In this document: in pieces, positions 1 to 12,363 of the stretch
Layout of the letters: every line of letters begins with the position of its first letter
Numbering within the stretch: position 1 is the stretch's first letter
DNA from: Lichtheimia corymbifera B2541
Taxonomy: Eukaryota > Mucoromycota > Mucoromycetes > Mucorales > Lichtheimiaceae
Reading direction: 5' to 3'
Length of the DNA: 52,502 bases
Assembly (NCBI GenBank): GCA_000697475.1
Contig: JNEU01000843.1
Span: 1 to 52,502 of the forward strand
The notes under the pieces: model-generated
Seen by the model: the letters and a program-made list of their open reading frames with translations, nothing else
Databases searched by the model: none
Told to the model about the DNA's origin: nothing
Program-made: the position numbers and the translations under genes

Positions 1-1337
1 TGACCAACGTACTCGTGTTCTGAAAAGCGTCTCCCACTTTATTGTTGTTGTGCAGCCTACTTGTCTATGTCTATTCTACCACCGAAAACGCGAAGGTTGT
101 AGATCCATCTCTTTGCTGCTGCTGGTCATTGTCAAGTAGCTCAATAGCAATGGTAACCAAGAAGTAGAATAGGGTAGTCAATAAAAGCGTAGCTATTCAA
201 AGTGGTGTTGCCTTACGGGTACAAAAACAGTGGGAAAACTGCGAAAAGAGATAGGATTGTACGAAGCGTGTCTGCTCATTGTAAATGGAGTCGTGAATTA
301 CAACGTCGTCGTCGATGAATCGTTGAATTGGTGAAGCGATAAAGCCAAGCGAGTAAGTAATAAAAAGAGCTGTGTGTCGTGAGTGGAGAAAGGGGGAGGA
401 TTTTTAGTTTGTCGGGGCTTACGTTACCATGCGCATAAGGAAGATCATGGCAGCTTATAGTCAGTTACACGGCAGCTACAACCATCATCTTTTGTATGCA
501 TATCCACGCTATCAAGTGCCACCTCACGTCCAACCATTCATCTTTGTCTCGTATCGATTTATCTTCCCCATTGGAGTAATTAGCAGTTTGCACTCAAAGT
601 CATGCCCATTGTCTACCTTCTTGTAATTAAAGATGGATCGAAAAGATGCTTTTAAGAAAAGTGATTCGTTGATCTCAGGAACGAATGCTTGGTATTCCTT
701 TGGATATTTTATCGGCTTCAATTGCTTGTAGGACATGATTATGTATCATTCGTCCACTCACCCACCACCATCCACACATCCCCTATCATTTTCACAACAT
801 GTGAAAAGGTGTGTTGTAGTCATCTATCTATTGTCTCCACTAGAAGATTATGGTTGATGCCATCATTGCGAGTAATTGGTACATCCCATTATCTTTTCAC
901 GGTATTGCACGGATCAAATGCCATCTCTCATCCGCCCATTTACCTTTGCACAATGCATGCCAAAGGATCGAAACCGGTGATTGATCATGCTGTAGTCATA
1001 TTATTATTTATGTGTGTATGGTAGTCTACCGGGAAACAAAGGGAATCGAAAATACTGGAAAGTTGTGGCCATACATCGCATGTCAATGTTAAAAGGAATG
1101 TGTTGGAAAGGATTACGCTCATCATCAACAGTAAAGAAGTGTATGCGACAACAATGCAGTCTTTGGAAGATTCCAGTGTTTTGTGTAAGGTTGATACCTT
1201 TTTTGTGAATTAGCAGCTAACTGCTCACGTGATGCCTATTTTTTTAATTATATAGTTGTATGCGTAAAACTTGCGTAACCAAATTGGGGCGATCCGCGCT
1301 TGATTTTATTCACCACCATGTTCACTTCGTCCACCAG
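1..1337. other. No recognised gene; one weak small reading frame
   Basis: I recognise no gene here. The only frame with protein-like composition is a 70-codon one on the minus strand at 524-736, rich in Lys, Glu and Asn. It has no recognisable domain, no obvious partner exons and no clear promoter, so it is not called as a gene. The rest is AT-rich with many stops. It may contain the far-upstream region of the F-box gene that follows. Confidence 0.4.
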
Positions 1338-1345
1338 TATAAAAG
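1338..1345 (+). promoter_or_regulatory. TATA box of the F-box gene
   Basis: TATAAAAG lies 65 bp upstream of the ATG at 1403. An in-frame ATG at 1367 would lie only about 29 bp from this TATA, roughly at the expected transcription start. This favours the second in-frame ATG pair (1403/1406) as the real start. Confidence 0.6.
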
Positions 1346-1402
1346 ACGGCCCCCATTGCATGGCTATTGTTCATACAGCTCGCTTCCTCCTCCATTCATG
1401 CC

Positions 1403-3062
1403 ATGATGGAGCGATTGCCGACCGAGCTCGTATGCAAGATTGTCGACGGCTTTTCGCGGCGCGACTTTATTGAATGCGTACAAGTGAATCGCTCTTGGCG
1501 TCAGATTCTTCCACCCCACTCGAGACACCTATGGAAGCATGTGGTTATCAAGACCCACGACCATCTCGTTCTCCTTTCACAGACCTCGTGTTTTGGCCAG
1601 TATATCTATTCATGCAAGATCACCATGCTCAACAAGGACGCGTTGCTATATCAGGCACTCGAACAACTACAAGGATATCACTTACAATCGCTTGGTAAGT
1701 TATATGCTAATGGCTTCTTTATTGGATCTTGTTATTGATGATAATGCAGTACTGGATTATTTCAGGATCGAGGATAAGAACCGCCTTATTGATCTGCTGA
1801 AGAATGTGAGATGCCAATCACTCAAACTCACTGGTGTCACTGGTGCATGCTTGGACTTTGTTGGGATCATCACAGCTGCCAATGATGGTGATGGTCCTCC
1901 TATGCGACATTTTGCGTGCCATTACGACTCGATGTATTCGATGCTTATGTTTGACAATGACGACGACATGTGCCTACATCCTTCACCAGCTCTTCCTCTG
2001 GCCAATACAAATCAGCTTGGCTTGGTGTCCTTGGCATTGACAACCCAGAATATTCAAGCTGACTGGATGCATATTTTACAACGATGCTCATCAACATTAC
2101 AACATATTCATATCGATGTTGCCGATCCTATCAGCTGCCAGAACATCATGAACATCTGTCCTCAACTACAATCCATGTTTATTGGTGAATTTGGTGTCCC
2201 GGAATTGGTACAATGGCCACCACCATCCTCTGACGAGCCAGGTTTACGATACCTTGGTTACTATGGAGAATGCCATGACGTTGATCTTATGCAATTTATA
2301 TTGGAGCATCAGCATACTCTGGAATACCTTTACCTTGATACATGTATCCCTCTACAACTTCCACCATGGAGCGACTTTGATGCATTCCAATCCAGTTCTC
2401 TCAAGACACTTGTAACTTCTCAGACATATGAGACCACGCCAGATACTCTTGTAAAGTTGATTCAACGATCATCCAATCTTGAAACGGTGATGCTACATCG
2501 GATGGACGCTGCCACTGATAACATATGGAATGCACTTATGAACCACGATACACTGCACCATCTTTCGATTCACTTTCAAACATGGGAACTCGACCCTGAT
2601 CGTCATTGGGAATGGCATACACTGAGCCATCGATTGGGTGCGATGGTCGCCTTGCGTCAACTGGATCTCGTAGCGCTGGATGGAGCCAACAGTATTCAAT
2701 GCGCTCAGCTATTCCGGATGTTGGATAACATACCCCTCGTGAAGCTACGCTTGTTGTCGATTGATGCATTGAGTGACAGGACATTGGAAACTCTTTTACC
2801 CCATGCGCCATTGATAGAACAAGTGGATATCATCGACTGCGGTACTGTCACCACCCGTGGTATCAAGGCCCTTATCAATGGATTACCAAAGTTGCGCAAT
2901 CTCACGTTCTTGCCCTCCTCCAAGACAAAAACGGTGCCAGATGACGTTGCTGGCTTGATTGGCTATGCAAAAGAAACACAAACGATGCCAGATGACGTTG
3001 ATGGCTTGATTGGCTATGCAAAAGGAAAAGGTGTCAAACTTATTGTAGATAGCTCGGACTAA
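1403..3062 (+). CDS. F-box / leucine-rich-repeat-like protein
   Basis: Two exons, 1403-1694 and 1750-3062, joined by a 55-bp intron (GTAAGT...GCAG). Phase 1 closes exactly, giving 534 residues. Residues 3-45 (MERLPTELVCKIV...VNRSWR) are a typical F-box, the motif that docks on Skp1 in SCF ubiquitin ligases. The rest is made of irregular LRR-like segments of the type L..L.L......D..LETLL, as in the FBXL/AMN1 group that recognises substrates. The likely role is substrate selection for ubiquitination; the substrate cannot be inferred. The start at 1403 was chosen because of the TATA position. The C-terminus carries a perfectly phased 17-residue tandem duplication. Similar F-box/LRR genes are often expanded in Mucorales (general knowledge). 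Family is confident, specific function is unknown. Confidence 0.85.
2935..3036 (+). repeat. Two tandem 51-bp coding repeats in the F-box gene
   Basis: A 51-bp unit occurs twice in direct tandem (2935-2985 and 2986-3036) with few differences. Each copy encodes 17 residues containing PDDVxGLIGYAK. The period is a multiple of three, so the frame is kept. It looks like a recent slippage or unequal-exchange duplication near the C-terminus. Confidence 0.9.
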
Positions 3063-4442
3063 AAACTCTATGTTGCTTCTTATATCTACATCCATCTGAT
3101 TGCTATCAGCATTAGCCTTCTACTATAAACTTGTATCCATGAATAAGCATTTCTTTCAAGCAGTGCAATGATGTTCCAAATAAAGCAGTATCAAAATCCA
3201 CTTGCCATTGTTGGGCAATATTGGTGCGACAAAAAACACAACCCAAGCATAATAACGAAAGCTACATGTATTCATTATTGATTATTACGTTTAACGGATG
3301 AATGGAAACGTCGAATGCAGTTGTTACGATCGACCCGTGTACCGGATCCACTTTTCATAACACCAGATCTTTTCCTTGTTGCTACGGAGCACAATAAAAG
3401 TCGACAAATGTATAGACTTTTCCTCCTTTACTCAATTATTATACATAGAACCCTTCCCCAGATTTATATCTCTGTAGAGCTGTTTAAGCCCTTTTCTTTC
3501 CATAGAGACCAGGATCTTATCTCTCAGCGTACTGTATCCAGGCAACCTATCATACGTAATAGGGATTAAACCTGTGTGTCTCAATAAAATACAGCGATTG
3601 GCACTTTTCTGTATAAATGGCTCTTTGTTCCCTTGATCACATTCCTTTCGTGCTTTACAACACAGTATTTCATCCATTGTCGGCTACCCCCTTAGTTGAG
3701 CGAGGGACTCTAATAATCCATATCCAATAATACCTTCGAACACTCGGTTTACTTATATTCCAATAAACAGCGTTATATATAAGGGTGATATATCTATCTA
3801 TATGCACGTGTAAGCCTACTTGCTTTTCGCTCAACCTATTCCCCCATTCATTACCTTTTAAGCAGATGTTTCTCATATCTTCTTTTATAATGACCTTGTA
3901 GTATTGCTTGTAGACAATCCTCGCAGGTGGCAATAAGGGTGAACGACCGAACAGTGGGAAAAGCCTGCTTAAAAACACTACTTGTGATAACCAGCAAAAG
4001 CACCCGTTTCAACAGTACTCAAGAACGTCCTTATAATACGTTGCACAAACTGCTTTGACCCTGTTGGCAATCGTAGACTGGAAGTAATTGTAGCAGTAGA
4101 TCTTGCATGGACAATAAAACGAGCAGGCCTTTGAAGTCCTCAATGCGCCCAAAACAACTTTTACATCGTAATACTGTGCTTTATTCGAGTGTTGAAGCTC
4201 ATCAGTATTGTGTCTACGATCGGTTTTATCCCTTGTGTTGTTGCCATGGTGGAAATCGTGTGAAGAAGAATAGTGCATAAATATGGCTGGGAAGGGAGAC
4301 TGGAAGAGGTTGCATTATCATGTGACTCACCACTACACAACGTGCGGGGCCATTGCAACTCACGTGATTCACCTTCCTTTTTAGGAAGGTGAGTGATATA
4401 ACATGTTGCGCGCTGTAAAATAAATAAGAAAGGAAGCTTCTG
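3063..4442. other. Intergenic region; one degenerate minus-strand frame
   Basis: No recognised gene. The first ~150 bp should be the 3' flank of the F-box gene. On the minus strand one frame runs from 4278 to 3670 with a single TGA at about 4008-4010. Its conceptual product has several Cys near the break but matches nothing I know. It could be a decayed gene or chance in AT-rich DNA. Confidence 0.35.
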
Positions 4443-4514
4443 TCCTCTATGGTCTAGTGGCTAGGATCCCGGTCTCTCACACCGGTGGCCCGGGTTCAAT
4501 TCCCGGTGGGGGAA
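4443..4514 (+). tRNA. tRNA-Glu (anticodon CTC)
   Basis: A 72-nt cloverleaf can be folded by eye. The acceptor stem is TCCTCTA with TGGGGGA plus discriminator A. The anticodon stem CCGGT/ACCGG holds loop CTCTCAC, giving anticodon CTC, which reads GAG (Glu). The T arm is CCGGG-TTCAATT-CCCGG. The A box (TGGTCTAGTGG) and B box (GGTTCAATTCC) internal promoters are present. There is no intron and no encoded CCA, as expected for a nuclear tRNA gene. Confidence 0.95.
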
Positions 4515-4554
4515 CGCTTCAAAGATGAAATCTCGAAATTCGTCGATTTTGCAC

Positions 4555-4559
4555 TTTTT
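4555..4559 (+). terminator. RNA polymerase III terminator of the tRNA-Glu
   Basis: A run of five T lies 40 bp after the tRNA 3' end; a run of four T at 4547-4550 precedes it. Either may terminate RNA polymerase III. Confidence 0.6.
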
Positions 4560-5156
4560 GTAAACGAGGTCACGTGACCAAGCTGTCGCAGTGTCGATAC
4601 TCTTATTTTGGCTGATATGCCAATGGCCAAAATGTGAGATGACTTAGAAGTAGAAGAGAGTTATCCTTTATTCATAGCATGCTTTAGAGTTATATATATG
4701 TGTATACAAAATGATGGGTACAGTAGTACCAGAATCATAAATGTGTTACTTGTATTTGCAACTTGAGATTGGGCCCCACGTGATGTATGATAGTCGCTAC
4801 GACATCGCAGTAGATATTATGTAGTCACTCTTCTTTTTTTTTTTACGGCACATAAACCATCTCAACGTCAGTCATCGTTCTTTCACAGTTGATAGCAACA
4901 CATATTTTCTTCTTGAGAATGATGATGTGCTCACAAAGGCAGTTTGAAGGAGATCTGCAATGGGCGAATGCATATGATTTGTCTGCTGGTAGTGCTTTCA
5001 AGGGATAGTATGTATTGCAGCTATAATACTGTACTGCCATGGAGTTGTGGTTTGCCTACGTGCTACTTTATACAACGAAGCAAACTATTGATTTATTCCT
5101 TCAATTAGCAAGTTCATTACAATAAAAATTATTCTATCATATATAGTCTGTATTTT
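4560..5156. other. Intergenic region
   Basis: No gene recognised. The right part should be the 3' flank of the decarboxylase-like gene on the minus strand. A short minus-strand frame at 4843-5040 has no recognisable feature. Confidence 0.4.
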
Positions 5157-6182
<1,026 letters not shown>

Positions 6183-6233
6183 GTTGATTGTTTGTTATAG
6201 AGTATATCGAGTGATGGATGGCGTCCCACTGCT

Positions 6234-6242
6234 CTTTTTATA
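6234..6242 (-). promoter_or_regulatory. TATA box of the decarboxylase-like gene
   Basis: TATAAAAAG on the minus strand, 52 bp upstream of the ATG at 6182. It is an intact promoter element in front of the interrupted gene. Confidence 0.55.
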
Positions 6243-6886
6243 GCATGCTTGCGTTTGTTAATATGAGACAACCCATTTGTTGATCCCAGGAGAATAATCC
6301 GGTTTTCTGGGTTTCGCTTAATTAATGTCAACATGATGGATGTCGCTATGCTTTGTCTCTGATTCATGATACCACGACGCAAATAAAGCAAAGTTGTTTC
6401 CTAACAATGGAATCGCAGATTCTATAAATCGTTGGTACATCCGAGGTGTTACTTTAATGATCGTGAAAGCAACGCGACAACAGCTCAATGCCGGCTGTCA
6501 AAATGATTCATGCGGAACATGGGCAAATCGGATAAAAGGAATGTTGGAATTCCAAAGTTGGGCGGCGGATCAAGTACCGCCTTGGCAAGTGTCGTGCATT
6601 ATTAAAAGTGCCGACCAAGAACGTATGACGAAAGAACAATGAGCACATGATACTCCCCAAATCAAGAATCAAGATTGGGGTAATTGCAATCAGAAAATTG
6701 GTTGGTGTGTGTGTATATATGCCGAAAGAAAAGAAAGATCCCATTATATTTACACAACGAAAAGGGATGAATGAAGAAGAAATGGGGAACATGGTTCAAC
6801 AAAAAGATACGCACGCGAAAAGAAAAAACCAACATCTAAAAGAAAGAGGAAGTAATGGGGAAAGGGGGAGAAAGGATTATCTACTA
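6243..6886. other. Intergenic region
   Basis: No gene recognised. It lies between the decarboxylase-like promoter and the 3' end of the oxysterol-binding protein gene, both on the minus strand. Short frames on both strands show no domain or conserved motif. Confidence 0.45.
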
Positions 6887-8212
6887 CTACTGCTGCTGCT
6901 TGTAAACCCAATTGCCAGAAGTAGGAGGATCGTACTTGTTCTTGACAGCCGAAGCGAGCATACGTTGCAAAGAGAAAACGGTAGGATGGTTCTCTTCCCA
7001 ATGGAAATACTTTGGCTCCCATTGTGTACTTTGTTCATCACGTTCCTTACGTTCAGCACGTTGCTTGTTTTCAATCTTGCTCTTCTCGGCACCAGCTGTT
7101 TGGGTATCACCTGCACGGATAGCTTCCGACACCTTTTGCCACACACGTCGTGTTTCCAAGTCACCTTGTTCCTCGAGTGGTTTGACATTGATTGAACCTG
7201 GGACGACATCATTCACATCCAAAAAGTGAGCTGATGACTTGGTGCCATAAGGGGTGATGGTGGACTTGGCGCTCCATTGACCTTCAATCTTGTAGACATA
7301 TTCCTTTGGGTTGCCCATGTTTTTCCGGATATAGCACTTGAAATGGTTCTTTTCACCCGAGATCCAACCACGAGAAGAATATTCGATGGTAGCATAATAT
7401 CCAGTAGTCGATTGAATGTATGAGTTGCCAGTCAATTCAATGTAAGGTGCTATATATATTGGTCGTGATGAGAACTCCTTATCCAATATCCTAGAGTCCC
7501 ATGTATAAAAATTCTTCCTTACCTGCATACCAAATACCGTTGACGGTAAGCGATGGGCTAGTGACCATGTACGTCTCATCGTTGCGATCATGGAGCGTAA
7601 CCAAGCTTTGACCCACTTGATCACAGATCAATGCAGTGCTGGAGAAACGAGTCTTTTGTCCAGTATGACCATTGAAAGACATGTTGGCCTTGTCGTTCTT
7701 CATGTAGAAACCAGTGATTGGTGGATGATGCGACACTTGCTCACAAGTAACATGCGTTTCACCACTGCCGTCGACTTCACCCCAAGACATAAAGTATTGC
7801 TCTCCCAAGATAGGGTTGTATGGCTTCTTTTCCCATTCTCCTTTGGGTACACGGCTGGAATAGGAAGCGTTCAAGGACGAGATGTACCATTTCACCAAGG
7901 CTAGCATACGTTGCAGCTCATCGTCGGATTCCGTAATCGCGGTGAACAGGTTTGGATGTTGAACCCAATGCTGCCTGTAACACAAATGGTGAGTCCGCGT
8001 ACGCGTATACGTCTCTCTCCCCCATCTTGGTGCTCATCCGATACTTACGAGTATTCAATCAAGGAAACAGGAGCAAGCAAGAAGGCAGGGCATGTCAAGG
8101 ATGACAGGTCACCAGAAAAGGATGCGAGCGACTTGAGAAACGAGTGGAAAGCACCCTTTTGCTCAGCAGGAATCTTATCGACGTTGTTGACTTCACCTTC
8201 TGCACCAGACAT
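6887..8212 (-). CDS. Oxysterol-binding protein, KES1/OSH4 type
   Basis: Three exons: 8212-8049, 7974-7523 and 7449-6887. Introns have GTAAGT and GTAAGG donors, and phases 2 and 1 close, giving 392 residues. The protein is a stand-alone ORD domain, like yeast Kes1/Osh4 (about 434 aa). There are no PH, ankyrin or GOLD domains. The family fingerprint EQVSHHPP is at residues 133-140, and the lid-like N-terminal part precedes LIEYSQHWVQHP. KPYNPILGEQ and the C-terminal WEPKYFHWEE are further family landmarks. Such proteins exchange sterol and PI4P between ER and Golgi/plasma membranes in the cytosol. The extreme C-terminus is a QQQ tail. The assignment to the short OSH group is firm; the exact lipid preference is not known. 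Confidence 0.95.
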
Positions 8213-8653
8213 AGTTTGTGTAAAAGTAATAAAAAGAAGGAGGAAAAAGGGGTGAAAGAAAAAGAGGAAAAAAAAGTGTGTGCGTGTGTGAGTGTAAAGG
8301 CTTTGATCGGAAAGAGAAGCAGCACCACGAACCACTACATGGGTGCTATTATAAGCGATGATGTTACACGATGAAAGCAACATCATGATCAGCTGCTTTT
8401 CCCTTGTTGTAATCCATGCATCATCGTCATCATCATCGACATCATCGATATATATTCATGCCAAGACTTTTTATTTGCCGGATAAACACTTTCGGCGTCT
8501 TGATCTGACTGACACAACCAACATAATTCCTTCTTTCTTCTATTCTAGTAATTAAAAGATCTTGTTGGATGGTCCAAAGTCAATAGCAGGATCACTACAG
8601 GATATTATTATCATGTGAATAAATAGAATGGTCCTCGCACATTCGAAATAGTA
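8213..8653. promoter_or_regulatory. Promoter region of the OSH gene and 3' flank of the reductase
   Basis: About 440 bp between the OSH start and the end of the next minus-strand gene. The OSH-proximal part is purine-rich on the plus strand (pyrimidine-rich 5' leader on the coding strand), a common fungal promoter feature. Repeated CATCAT triplets occur around 8405-8450. I see no clear TATA box. Confidence 0.35.
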
Positions 8654-9880
8654 TTACCATAGTCGGACTTGTTGGCCCTTACGACCAATGTCAGTAATAC
8701 GCTCCACGTCTTCAGGGTCCATTTGGAACTGCACAAAGTTATCCTTGATACGTTGAGGAGTAACCGACTTGGGGATCACTATACATAATTATAAGCATAA
8801 GCTATGCATAGCCTGACATCATACACAATGCACACTTACCAGCATATCCACGTTGCATGCCCCAGTTAAGGAGCACTTGACCAGGTGTCTTTTTGTACTT
8901 TTCAGCGATCTCAATAACCTACAGCACCACCGTAGCGCCATATTAGTCATGAGAGGTATTGGATCCATATAGATGGATGACTTACCGTGGGGTGGTTGAT
9001 TGCAGAACCCTTACCCTTGCCAGGGTTGGAGAGGGGGCAGTAGGCAGTGAGTGCAATACCATTCTTGTTGCAGAATTCCAAGAGCTCTTCCTGGGGTAAA
9101 AGAGGGTGTATTTCCACTTGGTTCACAACAGGCTTAATCCTGCAGTTCTTCAAGAGCTCTTCCAACATGGGGATAGTAAAGTTGGATACACCTAATCGTA
9201 ATGCTTTAGCTTCTTCTTTCCTAGTACTTACTATTACTTACCAATGCTCTTGACCAAACCATCTTCGACAAGTTGCTCCATAGCCTTCCAGGTCTCAACA
9301 AAGGGAACACCAGTGACAGGAACATCATCGCCTTCTTTGGGCTTCAAATGATTGTGGGAATAATCGGTAAACTTCCAAGAAAAGGGCCAATGCATCAAAT
9401 ATTGGGAGATTTGCTTGAGATCCAAAAGCTCGAGGGAACGTTCACAAGCAGGGCGTACACGCTCAGGTTCATGGAAAGTTTGCCATAACTTGGTAACAAT
9501 AAAGATCTCTTCAGGAGCCACATTGCTTTCACGGATAGCCTTGCCAACTGCTGCCTCAGTCCCATCTATGCATAGTGAACCCAAATATGTCGTTGAGTGA
9601 TACATGAAGCGCCACATCACCAGGGTACAGAGGCGCCGCCTACACGTGCCGTATATATAGGTATGTCACTTACAGACAAAGGCAGTGTCGATATGACGAT
9701 AACCAGCTTCAAGAGCTACCTTGGCACCTTCATAGACCTTCTCGGGAGCATCAGGACCTCCATATGTACCGAAACCAATGGGAGGAAAGTCCATGCCATT
9801 GTTCAACTGCCACCGAACCGTTAGAGAGCTGAAATGACGAGAATGCAAGCATACAATACCTTGATGTCAGGGTGAGCCAT
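8654..9880 (-). CDS. Aldo/keto reductase (AKR family)
   Basis: Six exons: 9880-9860, 9806-9674, 9565-9242, 9191-8986, 8918-8840 and 8778-8654. All phases close, giving 295 residues. The protein is a single TIM-barrel NADPH-dependent reductase. The N-terminus runs into [16 protein letters not shown]. The catalytic tetrad is visible: Asp in DTAFVYGTE, its Tyr, Lys in IVTKLW, and His in LMHWPF. The NADPH-binding end is IPKSV...NF. The closest recognisable group is the AKR2/AKR3-like xylose/glycerol/carbonyl reductases; the substrate cannot be fixed from the sequence. The first exon carries only seven codons. Transcription is in the same direction as the OSH gene, with 441 bp between coding ends; nothing suggests a functional link. 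Confidence 0.92.
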
Positions 9881-11130
9881 TGTTATTTTCGAATATACTG
9901 AGAAAAGAAACGTAGAGAACGATAACGCTAACCTTGTTGCTCACGTCTTTCTGTCGTGCTGCTTACAAATCAAACCGCGCGGAACAAGATCAATGCATAT
10001 CACTCCAGGTTTCGCGTATAATGCCAAATCCATTCCTCCCTTAAATCCCCATCCTAAAGCTCCACAAGTGCGTTATTTGTAGTATTGATGCATACAAGGG
10101 ATTGATCAATAAATGAATTACATTATACGTTTACGAGTCGCATAGCAACAGCCAGCTTATGTAATGACCAGATCGAGAATTAGTTCATGTCAGGGATCGG
10201 AGTGCGGAGACTCAATGTGCCATATACGTTCGCAGGCTGTATCCAAGCAACATCATCTTGCTATCTTCCAAGAAAGGAGGTGAGCTATACAATGGATATA
10301 GCCTTTGTTTAAGACACAATGAATCACTCAGTCCCTTTCTTTTCAAACTTTCCCTTTATCAAAGCATTTATGAGTGGATATAGTTATACAATCCTGCTGC
10401 ATAATAATGAGAAATGGGTAGCCAACGCAATCTCTTATTCGTTAAAGTGACCCTTTAATCCAAAATCATTTACAAGATAGTTTGAATTGCTGCAATGGGG
10501 GAGATACATTGATGCGGGAAGTTTCTATCCTTTCAGTGGGCAATGTGCAAAAGTGGATGGGTGGATATGAGGCGGCAGATGGATGATAAGAATGATTGTT
10601 CATGGTCGACATGTTGCAGAAATGATGATAATAGCTGCCATGCAATAGCGTGTAGAATATGCACCAATTGCTCAGGATGATAGCAAAAGGTCAATGGGCA
10701 AGCTGACAAAGGATACACTCTTTTTCCACTCGTTGTATACATCCAGGTCCTTCCACCCCATGTTCCATACCAAAATCCATACCCAAAATAATTCGTTTGC
10801 ATTAAAGCAAGTTGATACACGTAAATAAAGCTGATTCCGTACAAGAGCTATCTGCTGTACGCGTAGAAAAGGCTGCAAGTAACTTGATATCATGGAATAA
10901 TAACTACTTGCTACGTTTGGTTGTGGCAGAGGAGCGTACAAGAGCGCGTGTTGTAGTACAGTGACAAGATTGTGAACGCTGTTTGAGCCAATGGAGTAAC
11001 GGTCTTGCTAATAGCAACTGCTGTAATGAATGCTGGTACGTTGATTGTGGTCGAGGATCGTACAAAAGAAGGTAGAGTGTCAAGACACGCGGGTGTTGTG
11101 GTAGTCTGTGCACGCGCCATGGACTTGCCC
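9881..11130. other. 1.25-kb region without recognised gene
   Basis: The first ~150 bp should be the reductase promoter (minus strand). The remainder has only short frames on either strand with no domain. It leads into the repeat island that starts at 11131. Confidence 0.4.
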
Positions 11131-11250
11131 GTTCAGTCAAGGCATTCGGATCAAGGCAGTTGTAGGCTTGACATGATGGGTTGAAGCAGGACAATCGTTC
11201 GCAGGTTATAGTTGTACTTGGATGGGCAACAGTTGAGAATGGGAGGAGGA
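11131..11250 (+). pseudogene. Decayed copy A of a small cysteine-containing unit
   Basis: By eye this aligns with two units at 14.1-14.4 kb: CAGTCAA...CGGATCAAG...GTTGAAGCAGGA...GGGCAAC...GAATGGGAGGA. Reading in that frame gives WVEAGQSF and MGN..EWEE, as in copy C. A one-base deletion early in the unit shifts the frame, and the positions of two conserved Cys codons are TGA here. It is therefore a dead copy. The source gene is not recognised. Confidence 0.5.
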
Positions 11251-11344
11251 AGAGAAAATAAAGTGAGAATGGAAGAGCTGGAAATTAAAGTTGGTTGGTT
11301 GAGCTGTCAGGCATATTCATGCACATTATAAATAATCCATGACC

Positions 11345-11970
11345 TTGATTGCCTCTCTCGAACCTCAAATTTTCACACAAGATGCTCTTGGGCATGCTGA
11401 TCAACTTTGTCTTAATAAAGATCCCACACTTCATTTGAAATTTTCGAAAGGGAGAGCATAATGTGGGGTTTACTATGATGGGCGGAAATTGGGAAAGCGC
11501 CGGATTTATGAAAAAGTCATTTAGTATGTAGTTTCTTGGGATTCCCCATCTCGCACTTGAAACTTGGTCAGAAGGTACTTCCGCACATGCTGATCAACTT
11601 CATTCATTTAAAAACCGCACGGTTCATTATGAACATTTTGAATGCGGGCGACCCCAAATGTAGGATGGACGATGACAAAAGTACGGTCGACGCCCCCTAA
11701 GCCCGAGATCGCCATCACGAGCCTGAAGTTTTCATGCAAGGTACTATCGACCGCAACGAGCAATTTCGTCCTCATAAAGATGCTACGCTTCGTTATGAAA
11801 GTTTTGAATGGCAGCGTCCAAATGTATGGACGGGAACATAGATAAGATATACGGCCCGCGCCCGCCGATATTGGCCATCACGCACATGAAAGTTGGTCAG
11901 GATGGGCTCTCGACCACGCTGATCAACTTTGTTCTCATAAAGGCACCACACTTCATTGTAAAGTTTAGAG
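11345..11970 (+). repeat. Decayed tandem array of four ~160-190-bp coding-derived units
   Basis: Four related units have homologous anchors (TGATCAAC or CGAGCAAT) at 11398, 11591, 11758 and 11920, spacings 193, 167 and 162 bp. Conceptual translation of each gives a shared pattern close to (A)DQLC..K.xTLHxK or EQFRPHKDATLRYESFEW. Frames are broken between units by stops and shifts. The alternation of conserved Cys, Trp and Gly resembles repeated small extracellular (possibly carbohydrate-binding) domains, but I cannot name the family. The last unit is part of the element described at 11884-12053. Confidence 0.55.
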
Positions 11971-12053
11971 ATACAGGCACTTTTATGTTTTTACATATGC
12001 TATATGCGTGATGCTATATGAGAGGTGGAGTTTGTTCATTGTGAAGGATCATG
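11884..12053 (+). repeat. Repeat element copy X (direct)
   Basis: Shares with copies Y and Z the block CAACTTTGTT..., CATTGTAAAGTTTAG, ATACAGGCACTTTTATG, the motif TGATGCTATATG and TTTGTTCATTGTGAAG. The coding-like end ...DQLCS...HCKV-stop is the same as in the other copies. Identity by eye is high after the shared stop, so the repeat includes untranslated sequence. Confidence 0.7.
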
Positions 12054-12131
12054 CAAATGAGCTGTGTTGCACAAAGAAGTCCGTCTGCATATTCGGTTCT
12101 ATCGGGGTCTACCTACTTGACAATCAACAAA

Positions 12132-12320
12132 GACCACTTGTCATATAGCATCACGCTTACAACATAGTAAAAACATAAAAGTGCCTGTATCTCTAAACTT
12201 TACAATGAAACGTGGGGTCTTCAATCGAACAAAGTTGCGCGGCGGGGTGGAGCGCACCTTGTGTGCAAGTTTCACGATCAACCTCGCCATTCTCAGATCC
12301 ACCCAATGTCACCACCAGCC
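12132..12320 (-). repeat. Repeat element copy Y (inverted arm, left)
   Basis: This arm is the reverse complement of copy Z (13728-13919), roughly 85% identical by eye over ~190 bp. On the minus strand it encodes the tail ETCTQGALHPAAQLCS followed by ...HCKV and a stop, matching Z (CTQGALCPDEQLCS). Together Y and Z form a large inverted repeat around the LINE insertion. Confidence 0.75.
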
Positions 12321-12349
12321 TCGTCGAAAAAAATTCCAGAGGTCGACCT

Positions 12350-12363
12350 GATTCACTTTGGCT
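12350..12363 (+). repeat. 14-bp target-site duplication, left
   Basis: GATTCACTTTGGCT occurs exactly here and at 13718-13731, immediately flanking the LINE fragment. The flanking bases differ on both sides. Confidence 0.75.

Noticed and set aside
1367..1402. Upstream in-frame ATG of the F-box gene
   Set aside because: It lies at the expected transcription start only ~29 bp from the TATA box, and the F-box itself begins right after the second Met pair.
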